Of a stretch of 11,690 nucleotides of DNA, positions 1 to 5,568 are shown in pieces (the stretch's first letter is position 1; each line of letters begins with the position of its first letter). The stretch is from the NCBI GenBank assembly GCA_030040265.1, contig JASHUB010000057.1:1-11690 (forward strand), read 5' to 3'. This DNA is from Microcaldota archaeon. Its GTDB lineage: Archaea; Micrarchaeota; Micrarchaeia; Micrarchaeales; CABMGC01. A program made the translations under genes and the position numbers. The notes beneath the pieces were generated by a model. It was not told where the DNA came from and searched no databases. It was given only the letters and a program-made list of their open reading frames with translations.

Positions 1-1032
1 GGCTACAGCGAGGAGTACAACATCTCCTTCTACGCACCCATCTCACAGAGTGGAATCGGAGGCTGGAACGTGACTACGCGCTACCCATATGCGCTGAACC
101 AGTACTCGCTGTTCAGCTGCTCTGCGGACAACAACAGCTACATCTACTGCAACGGTGCCGACTATGGCCAGAACAGCATAGCGCAGCAGATGGTCTACGC
201 GCCGCTGTCCAAGACAGGGATAGGTGCATGGACCGTGGCGAACACTGTGCTCGACTATGGGGACTCAAACTCGTGCAGCATTTACGACGGATACATGTAC
301 TGCGTCGGATCCGCGCTGAGCCCGTTCGACCAGGTCAGCTACACTCCGATATACGCCAACGGCACGATCGGCGTCGGGATGGTGGGTCCCCACTACCCGG
401 TCAACTTCAGCTACGGAGGCTGCTCCATATACAACCACTACATATACTGCGTCGGCAGCTCGAGCGATGACGCAGACCAGGACGTCTACTACGCGCACAT
501 CCTTCCTAGCGGCGGGATAGGTGACTGGATGCAGACCACGTCGTATCCGGTGCCGATGACCAACGCCGGGTGCGCGATATACGCGGGCAGGATATACTGC
601 GTTGGCACCGGGGGAACTGAATCAGAGGAGCAGTCCTATTATGCGACGGTGTCGAGCAGCGGGGTCGGCACATGGATGTCCGAAGCGAACTATCCTTCGC
701 CAATACAATTCGCCGGGTCGTCATGCCAGACCCCTGCGTCAGGAGGAGGCTTCCTGACCGGAGGCGGATCGTATGACGTGAACACCACGACCAGCACGGT
801 GACGATCACGGAGACGGTCAGCTCGTCCACTGTCACAACAACAGCGATCACCAGCACAGCTTCCACAACGGTCGCGCCTGATCCTTGCGGCCAAGAGTTT
901 TCGTGCGTCGAACCTGCGCCTCCTGCCTCGGACTGCCCAACTGCATGCCCGCTCAAGGATGTCTCGACCCTCGGATGCATCGAGGGGCACGCGACATACG
1001 AATGCGAGCCGCAATCGACGACCACCACGTAG
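1..1032 (+). CDS. Secreted/surface beta-propeller-like repeat protein, 5' end missing
   Basis: The frame is open from base 1, so the gene starts outside the window; 343 residues are visible. About five units of roughly 50 residues repeat a pattern of Tyr-Ala-Pro/Thr, a Gly-Ile-Gly-x-Trp turn, Tyr-Pro, and then Cys-x-x-Tyr...Tyr-Cys-Val-Gly. The paired Cys residues lie at 40/50, 92/101, 141/150 and 191/200, as expected for a disulfide across a beta-hairpin in each blade. A Ser/Thr-rich stretch (about 261-291) follows. The tail holds six Cys (296, 302, 312, 316, 326, 334) and ends in four Thr. No C-terminal membrane helix is visible, so any signal peptide or anchor must lie upstream. The repeats resemble Kelch-like propellers of archaeal surface proteins, and the Thr-rich stalk suggests an extracellular, perhaps glycosylated protein. 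Ligand and function are unknown. A GTG at base 70 could be read as a start, but it lies inside the first repeat. Confidence 0.8.
   Translation, partial: GYSEEYNISFYAPISQSGIGGWNVTTRYPYALNQYSLFSCSADNNSYIYCNGADYGQNSIAQQMVYAPLSKTGIGAWTVANTVLDYGDSNSCSIYDGYMYCVGSALSPFDQVSYTPIYANGTIGVGMVGPHYPVNFSYGGCSIYNHYIYCVGSSSDDADQDVYYAHILPSGGIGDWMQTTSYPVPMTNAGCAIYAGRIYCVGTGGTESEEQSYYATVSSSGVGTWMSEANYPSPIQFAGSSCQTPASGGGFLTGGGSYDVNTTTSTVTITETVSSSTVTTTAITSTASTTVAPDPCGQEFSCVEPAPPASDCPTACPLKDVSTLGCIEGHATYECEPQSTTTT
31..780 (+). repeat. Five tandem ~50-residue propeller-like units within the surface protein
   Basis: Units begin near bases 31, 196, 340, 490 and 640, at the Tyr-Ala/Thr-Pro-like positions, giving spacings of 55, 48, 50 and 50 codons. 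Units 1-4 keep a Cys pair 9-10 residues apart. Unit 5 has lost the second Cys and is Gly-rich, as often seen in a terminal repeat. The DNA itself is diverged between units, so this is an old protein-level repeat and not a recent tandem duplication. Confidence 0.7.
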
Positions 1033-1062
1033 TGCAGTCGGCTACACCGCATCCATGCGAAC

Positions 1063-1070
1063 GATATTTA
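1063..1070 (+). promoter_or_regulatory. Candidate TATA box for the DUF255 gene
   Basis: GATATTTA is centred about 41 bases upstream of the ATG at 1108. With the usual archaeal TATA-to-start distance, transcription would begin near 1092. That would give a leader of about 16 bases that just includes the GGAG ribosome-binding site. This is the only gene in the window where a leader with a classical purine-rich site is apparent. The motif is weak and the call is inference. Confidence 0.4.
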
Positions 1071-1093
1071 GCCTTTAGCGCAGATATTTGAAA

Positions 1094-1099
1094 GGAGAG
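1094..1099 (+). promoter_or_regulatory. Shine-Dalgarno site (GGAGAG) of the DUF255 gene
   Basis: GGAGAG lies 8 bases before the ATG at 1108. The GGAG core matches the archaeal anti-Shine-Dalgarno sequence. It fixes the start at 1108 in the frame that runs to 3189. Confidence 0.6.
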
Positions 1100-1107
1100 T
1101 TGGACAC

Positions 1108-3189
1108 ATGGTACACACGAACAGGCTCGCTGACGAGAAGAGCCCGTACCTGCTTGAGCATGCGCACGACCCTGTGGATTGGCACCCTTGGGGCGACGAG
1201 GCGTTCGAGCTCGCGAAGAAGCAGGACAAACCCATATTCCTTTCAATCGGCTACTCCACATGCCACTGGTGCCACGTGATGCAGCATGAGTCATTCCGCG
1301 ACGAGAAGGTTGCGGAGATGCTGAACAAGACATTCGTGTGCATAAAAGTGGACAGGGAGCAGAGGCCGGACATCGACCGCATCTACATCAAAGTCGCGCA
1401 ATCGATAACCGGAAGGGCCGGATGGCCGCTGACAATATTCATGACTCCTGACAAGAGGCCGTTCTTCGCCGCCACTTACATACCAAAGGAGGACAAGTAC
1501 GGCATGCTCGGCCTCAAGGCGCTGACCGCGAAGATAGACGGCGCGTGGAAGACCAACAGGGAGGCATTGGAACGGGACGCCAACAGGGTCGTGACCGCGC
1601 TCGCATCGCGCGAAGACGCGGTGAAACCAACGAAGCGCGATCTCGACTACTCCGTCATGGACGCAGCATTCTCGCAGCTCGCAGCGGCGTTCGACTACGC
1701 GCACGGCGGCTTCTCGTCCGCGCCGAAGTTCCCGATGCCAAGCTACCTAACATTCCTGCTCCGATACTGGTACATAAACAAGACGTCTGATGCGCAGCAG
1801 ATGGCCGAGAAGACGCTTCAGTCCATCAGGAGGGGAGGGATCTATGACCAGCTCGGATACGGGCTGCACCGCTACTCGACCGACATGCGCTGGTTCGCGC
1901 CGCACTTCGAGAAGATGCTGTACGACCAGGCGCTCATCGCATCGGTGTGCATGGAGCTGAGCCAGGCAACGAAGAAGAAGGACTATGTTATCATGGCCGA
2001 TGAGATACTTACGTTCATAACTAGGGACCTGCGCTCGCCGGAGGGCGGCTTCTACACCGGAGTGGACGCAGACTCGGAAGGAGAGGAGGGCAGGTTCTAT
2101 CTCTGGAGAGAGGATGACATCGAGCGCGTCCTCCACGACGACGAGGCTGCTATAGCGATAGAGTTCTTCGGCGTTGAAAGGAACGGGAACTACAACACCG
2201 GCCCATCGGACAGGGAGGGGACGAACATACTCTACGTTGCAGAATCGCCGAACGACATCTCGGAGAGGTACCAGATAAGCCCCGAGGAGGCTAGGAGAAG
2301 GATCGACACGATCAAGAAGAAGCTCTTCGCGGCGAGGGAGAAGCGCGTGCGTCCGAAGATAGACGATAAGATACTCGCGGACATGAACGGTCTCGCCATA
2401 TCTGTGCTTGCGAAGATGGGCAAGCTCGCGGAGCGAGTTGGCTACGCGCAGGCGGCAGAGGACGCAGCGGAGTTCGTGCTGAGCAAGATGATGAAGAAGG
2501 GCAGGCTCTACCACAGCTACAAGGACGGCGTGGCCAGCGTGGACGCATTCATAGACGATTATGCATTCCTGATCGCGGGATTCATAGACCTGTACGGCAC
2601 GACATTCGAAGTGAGGCACATAAAGACCGCGATCGAGCTGACAGAGGAGATGATAACCCACTTCTGGGACAAGAAGAACGGCGGCTTCTTCTACACATCC
2701 GATTACGCTGAGACGGTGCTGTTCAGGGACAAGGAGTCCTACGATGGGGTGGTCCCATCCGGCAACGCGATCGCGATACTAGACCTGATCCGCCTCGCGC
2801 GGATCACCGGTGACGAGAGGTACGAGGAACTCGCCCACAAGGGGCTGAAGGCGTTCTCACACTCGGTCATGAAGGACCCGCTCGAGCACACTGCTATGCT
2901 CGCATCGCTCGCGTTCGCGCTCGGGCCGTCTTACGAGATAGTCATATCCGGAGACCCTGGCTCGGAGGACACGAAGGAGATGTTCCGCGCCATAAGGAAG
3001 GAGTTCATACCGAACAAGGTGGTCCTGCTCCGGACGAAGGACCTGCCGGAGGTGGCGCCATACACGAAGGGGATGGACGGCATAGACGGCAAGGCAACCG
3101 CCTATATATGCACGGGGCACGAATGCGAGGAGCCAGTGACCAGAGTAGACAACGTCCTTGAAAGACTGGGCGTGGCCTTTCTGCAGTGA
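1108..3189 (+). CDS. COG1331/DUF255 protein: thioredoxin-like domain plus (alpha/alpha)6 barrel (YyaL/SPATA20 family)
   Basis: The 693-residue protein has the full length of this family. The N-terminal thioredoxin-like domain (about 1-165) has a Cys-His-Trp-Cys site at 52-55, the Asp-Arg-Glu-x-Arg-Pro-Asp block at 82-88 and the Gly-Trp-Pro-Leu cis-Pro region at 105-108. The remainder carries family landmarks of the glycosidase-like alpha/alpha barrel: His-Phe-Glu-Lys-Met-Leu-Tyr-Asp (266-273), Asp-Ala-Asp-Ser-Glu-Gly-Glu-Glu-Gly from 320, and later Asp-Asp-Lys-Ile-Leu-Ala-Asp-Met-Asn-Gly and Val-Pro-Ser-Gly-Asn blocks. There is no signal peptide, so it is probably cytoplasmic. The biochemical role of the family is not settled; a redox function for the CxxC site and a sugar- or metabolite-binding barrel are usual suggestions. 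It is followed after 16 bases by the HD hydrolase, probably on the same transcript. Confidence 0.93.
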   Translation: MVHTNRLADEKSPYLLEHAHDPVDWHPWGDEAFELAKKQDKPIFLSIGYSTCHWCHVMQHESFRDEKVAEMLNKTFVCIKVDREQRPDIDRIYIKVAQSITGRAGWPLTIFMTPDKRPFFAATYIPKEDKYGMLGLKALTAKIDGAWKTNREALERDANRVVTALASREDAVKPTKRDLDYSVMDAAFSQLAAAFDYAHGGFSSAPKFPMPSYLTFLLRYWYINKTSDAQQMAEKTLQSIRRGGIYDQLGYGLHRYSTDMRWFAPHFEKMLYDQALIASVCMELSQATKKKDYVIMADEILTFITRDLRSPEGGFYTGVDADSEGEEGRFYLWREDDIERVLHDDEAAIAIEFFGVERNGNYNTGPSDREGTNILYVAESPNDISERYQISPEEARRRIDTIKKKLFAAREKRVRPKIDDKILADMNGLAISVLAKMGKLAERVGYAQAAEDAAEFVLSKMMKKGRLYHSYKDGVASVDAFIDDYAFLIAGFIDLYGTTFEVRHIKTAIELTEEMITHFWDKKNGGFFYTSDYAETVLFRDKESYDGVVPSGNAIAILDLIRLARITGDERYEELAHKGLKAFSHSVMKDPLEHTAMLASLAFALGPSYEIVISGDPGSEDTKEMFRAIRKEFIPNKVVLLRTKDLPEVAPYTKGMDGIDGKATAYICTGHECEEPVTRVDNVLERLGVAFLQ

Positions 3190-3197
3190 CTCTTTTT

Positions 3198-3203
3198 GTG
3201 ATC
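3198..3203 (+). promoter_or_regulatory. GTGATC ribosome-binding site of the HD gene
   Basis: GTGATC sits two bases before the ATG at 3206. It corresponds to the 3' part of the extended archaeal Shine-Dalgarno sequence GGAGGTGATC, so the short spacing is in register. The same 12-base string GTGATCCGATGG occurs at the start of the minus-strand membrane-protein gene at 4199. This supports 3206 over the upstream in-frame ATG at 3158. Confidence 0.55.
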
Positions 3204-3205
3204 CG

Positions 3206-3865
3206 ATGGACAAGAACTCGGTTTTGAGGAAGGCGGAGGCGTACCTCGAATCCAAGTCAAGGGGCGAGAGCACAGGGCACGACTACTGGCACGCCATCCG
3301 CGTGAGGAACATGGCGATGAGGATCGCTGCGAAGGAGAGAGGCGCAGACAAGTTCATTGTCCAGCTCGCTGCGCTGCTGCACGACGTCTACGATTACAAG
3401 ATAAACGGGAAGAGCGACCACGAGCTCGGCCCAAGGAAGGTGAACGCGTGGCTGCTGCGGCAGGGGGTCGGCAGGAGGAGCGCAGATTCGGTGTCGCAGA
3501 TAATACGCGAGATATCGTTCAAGGGCGCAGGAGTGAAGACCGTGCCTACAATGTTGGAGGGCAAGATAGTGCAGGATGCGGACCGGCTGGATGCGCTCGG
3601 CGCGATCGGCATCGGGAGGACGTTCGCGACTGGCGCCAGGCTCGGACGTGAGCTCTACGACCCAGGAGTCAAGCCCGCAAGGCACAACACTTTCGCGCAA
3701 TACATGAAAAGGCGGAGCCACACTATCAACCACTTCTACGAGAAGATATTCCTGCTGAAGGGCTTGATGAACACCAAGACAGCGAAGGAGATCGCCAAGG
3801 GCAGGCACGAGTACACAAAAGAATTCGTGGATAGGTTTCTTGCAGAGTGGGACGGGGAGATCTAG
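3206..3865 (+). CDS. HD-domain hydrolase (COG1418/YpgQ-YedJ-like)
   Basis: The 219-residue soluble protein has the metal-binding HD signature. His29 lies in Gly-His-Asp-Tyr-Trp-His-Ala, His59-Asp60 in Leu-Leu-His-Asp-Val, and the distal Asp124/Asp126 in Gly-Lys-Ile-Val-Gln-Asp-Ala-Asp-Arg-Leu-Asp-Ala. The following Gly-Ile-Gly-Arg-Thr-Phe stretch, and the His-Phe-Tyr-Glu-Lys...Leu-Met-Asn-Thr-Lys-Thr-Ala block near the C terminus, are typical of the YpgQ/YedJ-like group. A Bacillus member of this group hydrolyses nucleoside triphosphates, so a nucleotide pyrophosphohydrolase role is plausible but unproven here. I chose ATG 3206 because it follows a GTGATC site and lies beyond the end of the DUF255 gene; the start at 3158 would overlap that gene and add a Cys/Trp-rich leader untypical of the family. 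The downstream minus-strand gene converges, with only 10 bases between the stops. Confidence 0.88.
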   Translation: MDKNSVLRKAEAYLESKSRGESTGHDYWHAIRVRNMAMRIAAKERGADKFIVQLAALLHDVYDYKINGKSDHELGPRKVNAWLLRQGVGRRSADSVSQIIREISFKGAGVKTVPTMLEGKIVQDADRLDALGAIGIGRTFATGARLGRELYDPGVKPARHNTFAQYMKRRSHTINHFYEKIFLLKGLMNTKTAKEIAKGRHEYTKEFVDRFLAEWDGEI

Positions 3866-3875
3866 GTGGCCGTGG

Positions 3876-4199
3876 TCACTTTGAGTAGCCCCTGGCGTAC
3901 TTGCCGATGACCGGTATCTCTATGTCGTTTCCTATTGAGCCCTGCCAGCCGACATAGAGGCCGTAGAGCCATCCGACGAAACCGACGATGCTTCCGATTA
4001 TGCCGGATGAGACTAGATGGAGTATGCCGGCGACTATGAGAAGGGCTATCCCAAAGAATATGGCCTGCACGGCGTGGAACTTCAGCTGCGGAACCTTCTG
4101 GCCGAGCGTGAAATACACGGCTATGCCTGATAGGAAGGTCAACAGATAGGTAAGTATGTAGGCTATTCCGTCTTCCCTGACGGTGTTCTGGGCCGCCAT
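3876..4199 (-). CDS. Small DUF4870/Tic20-like membrane protein
   Basis: The 107-residue protein has about three hydrophobic segments (near 10-32, 45-66 and 68-86). It carries the signature of this family: Lys-Phe-His-Ala-Val-Gln-Ala before the second helix, and a C-terminal Ile-Pro-Val-Ile-Gly-Lys-Tyr-Ala just before the end. Related small archaeal and bacterial membrane proteins are annotated DUF4870 or COG4818; their function is unknown. The ATG lies 4 bases after the stop codon of the cupredoxin-like gene on the same strand, and its GTGATC ribosome-binding site overlaps that stop. The two are therefore almost certainly co-transcribed and perhaps translationally coupled. Confidence 0.83.
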   Translation of the reverse strand: MAAQNTVREDGIAYILTYLLTFLSGIAVYFTLGQKVPQLKFHAVQAIFFGIALLIVAGILHLVSSGIIGSIVGFVGWLYGLYVGWQGSIGNDIEIPVIGKYARGYSK

Positions 4200-4201
4200 C
4201 G

Positions 4202-4207
4202 GATCAC
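4202..4207 (-). promoter_or_regulatory. GTGATC ribosome-binding site overlapping the upstream stop codon
   Basis: On the minus strand GTGATC ends two bases before the ATG at 4199, and its TGA is the stop codon of the preceding cupredoxin-like gene. The site plus start is the same 12-base string found at the HD gene (3198-3209). The arrangement would let terminating ribosomes re-initiate on the membrane-protein gene. Confidence 0.55.
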
Positions 4208-4920
4208 GAGGTCACTATCAAGTTGCCCGAAAGTCCTTCTTCCCTCTGCGCCTGGACGTTTGAGTAGTACGAATAGGTTCCAGCCGCAGGCGCGACGAAA
4301 GTTATCATCTCGCTTTCGCCAGGTGTCAGCACCTCTGTTGAGGAGACGTCCGCTATCACAAGGTCGTGGTCGATCGTGCCGTTGTTTATGACGTCTATCG
4401 TCACATGCTCCCCGGACATTACGGTTACAGTTGCCGGATCTATCCTGTAATCGTTTAGGTACATATCCAGGCTCAGCGTCGCCGGGACTGTGGGCGCGGT
4501 TGTTGTGCTGAGCTTGCCTACGGTGGTGGACGCCGCTTTCGTCTGCACGGTGACCGTTGGCGTGGACGCCTGCGTTGTTACCGCGACTGTCGTTACGGCT
4601 GTCGTGCTCTGCGCCGCCATTGGCAGAATCCCGGAGTAGTACGCGCCTATCCCTACCAGCACGAGTATTACAATTATTATAGCAGCTATCGCGCCTGCAC
4701 CAGATCCCTTCTTCTGGCCGCCGGATATCATCTTCTGGGGCGAAGCCTTCGGCGCGTCATCGGCAGGTTGGGAAGCGCGCTGCGGAGCCGGCTGCGGCTC
4801 CTCCTTCATCTCTTGCGGCTCGGCTTTCATCGCCTCCTTCGGAGCTGCAGGCTGTGCATCGCCGTGGTTCTGCGCCTTGCCCTCGCGGCGCTGCTGGTCA
4901 CCCTTCTTTTTTGAGGCCAT
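4204..4920 (-). CDS. Membrane-anchored cupredoxin-fold protein lacking copper ligands
   Basis: The 238-residue protein has a charged Lys/Gln/Pro/Ala-rich cytoplasmic region (1-70), one membrane helix (about 75-99), a Thr/Ser/Val-rich linker (105-147) and a C-terminal domain (150-238) that reads like a plastocyanin/cupredoxin: 'Asp-Pro-Ala-Thr-Val-Thr-Val', 'Asn-Asn-Gly-Thr-Ile-Asp-His-Asp', then Gly-Thr-Tyr-Ser-Tyr-Tyr. His185 matches the first copper ligand. The usual Cys, His and Met of the C-terminal loop are replaced by Ser220, Gln225 and Leu230, in an otherwise well-aligned Arg-Glu-x-Gly-x-x-Gly-x-Leu-x-Val ending. It is therefore unlikely to bind type 1 copper and may be a structural or binding domain outside the cell. 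I start at ATG 4920, which is 26 bases from the TATA centre; the upstream ATG at 4938 is too close to that TATA box to be transcribed. Confidence 0.82.
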   Translation of the reverse strand: MASKKKGDQQRREGKAQNHGDAQPAAPKEAMKAEPQEMKEEPQPAPQRASQPADDAPKASPQKMISGGQKKGSGAGAIAAIIIVILVLVGIGAYYSGILPMAAQSTTAVTTVAVTTQASTPTVTVQTKAASTTVGKLSTTTAPTVPATLSLDMYLNDYRIDPATVTVMSGEHVTIDVINNGTIDHDLVIADVSSTEVLTPGESEMITFVAPAAGTYSYYSNVQAQREEGLSGNLIVTS

Positions 4921-4940
4921 ATGAGAAGATAGCACCATAA

Positions 4941-4952
4941 ACTATAAATAGT
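4941..4952. promoter_or_regulatory. Shared bidirectional TATA element between cupredoxin-like and Nudix genes
   Basis: ACTATAAATAGT is a near-perfect palindrome, with only the central bases breaking symmetry, so a TATA box can be read on either strand. From its centre the minus-strand ATG (4920) is about 26 bases away, predicting a leaderless transcript. The plus-strand ATG at 4980 is about 33 bases away, predicting a leader of about 7-8 bases. No other TATA-like run lies in the 59 bases between the two starts, so a single element probably serves both genes. Confidence 0.6.
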
Positions 4953-4979
4953 GTGCATTGAATGCTACAACGTGACGCG

Positions 4980-5534
4980 ATGGTGAAGCGGCCCAGGAGC
5001 AGGTCTTCTGACAGGATACTTTACGACGATGGCAACAAGAAGGTCGTGGAGGTAGATCGGATCATGCCTGACGGCAAGAAGGCCAGGAAGACGATATTCA
5101 GGATGGGCGAGGCAGTGGTGGTCATACCGCTGCTGAAGAACGGCGACGTCCTGGTCGAGAAGCACTACAGGATAGGCGCAGACACTTGGATATACGAGTT
5201 TCCCGCTGGGAGGCTGAAGCCGAAGGAGCTGCCAGATGACGCTGCGAGGCGCGAGCTGGGCGAGGAGATAGGCTTCCAGGTGGACGAGCTGCGCGAGCTC
5301 ACGTCCATACTGGTGCTGCCTGGAATGTCCGACTACGTGACCCATGTCTTCATAGCAACGGGGAGCGTAGTGAAGAAACCACAGCTGGAGGAGGATGAGT
5401 ACATCGAGACCAAGGAGATGTCGATCCAGGACATGCTGGACCTCGCCAGGGACGGCGAACTCGAGGACGCCAAGACCTTGGTGGCGCTGCTCTACTTCAG
5501 CGCATTCAAGAGAGCGATACTCGGCAAGAAGTAG
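4980..5534 (+). CDS. Nudix hydrolase, ADP-ribose pyrophosphatase-like
   Basis: The 184-residue soluble protein contains a perfect Nudix box at 77-99 (Gly-x5-Glu-x7-Arg-Glu-Leu-x-Glu-Glu-x-Gly-Phe), preceded by Tyr-Glu-Phe-Pro-Ala. It is followed by the Pro-Gly-Met-Ser-Asp segment (114-118) typical of the NudF/ADP-ribose pyrophosphatase branch. The expected reaction is hydrolysis of ADP-ribose or a related nucleoside diphosphate sugar to AMP and the sugar phosphate, with divalent metal held by the box Glu residues. Substrate is inferred from family only. An in-frame ATG at 4962 exists but would lie only about 15 bases from the TATA centre. ATG 4980 is preceded by GTGA with the same spacing as the other GTGA-type sites, so I prefer it. 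It is transcribed divergently from the cupredoxin-like gene. Confidence 0.9.
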   Translation: MVKRPRSRSSDRILYDDGNKKVVEVDRIMPDGKKARKTIFRMGEAVVVIPLLKNGDVLVEKHYRIGADTWIYEFPAGRLKPKELPDDAARRELGEEIGFQVDELRELTSILVLPGMSDYVTHVFIATGSVVKKPQLEEDEYIETKEMSIQDMLDLARDGELEDAKTLVALLYFSAFKRAILGKK

Positions 5535-5548
5535 GAAATGCTTTATTT
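5535..5548 (+). promoter_or_regulatory. BRE/TATA promoter of the phosphodiesterase gene
   Basis: GAAA at 5535-5538 (BRE-like) is followed by TTTATTT at 5542-5548. The TATA centre is about 24 bases upstream of the ATG at 5569, as expected for a leaderless archaeal transcript. The element starts one base after the Nudix stop codon. No Shine-Dalgarno site precedes the ATG. Confidence 0.6.
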
Positions 5549-5568
5549 CTTGTTTTCCAACCATTAGC

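Noticed and set aside
70..72. GTG as start of the first repeat protein
   Set aside because: The frame is open back to base 1, and codons 1-23 already encode the beginning of a repeat unit, so the gene is truncated by the window edge.
1747..2661. 304-codon antisense open frame
   Set aside because: It lies opposite the well-conserved DUF255 gene, has no recognisable domain, and its composition is that of a shadow in a gene with G/C-rich third positions.
3191..3197. T-rich run as a terminator after the DUF255 gene
   Set aside because: It is short, has no stem before it, and lies just before the HD start, where read-through is more likely.
3158..3205. Upstream ATG for the HD gene
   Set aside because: It overlaps the end of the DUF255 gene and adds 16 residues untypical of the family; ATG 3206 has a GTGATC site at the right spacing.
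4921..4938. Upstream ATG (4938) for the cupredoxin-like gene
   Set aside because: It is only about 8 bases from the TATA centre, so it would lie upstream of the predicted transcript start.
4962..4979. Upstream ATG for the Nudix gene
   Set aside because: It is about 15 bases from the TATA centre and so is unlikely to be in the transcript; ATG 4980 fits better.
5395..5568. N-terminal extension of the phosphodiesterase
   Set aside because: It is an out-of-frame reading of the Nudix gene, Arg/Ser/Cys-rich, with a BRE/TATA promoter between it and ATG 5569.
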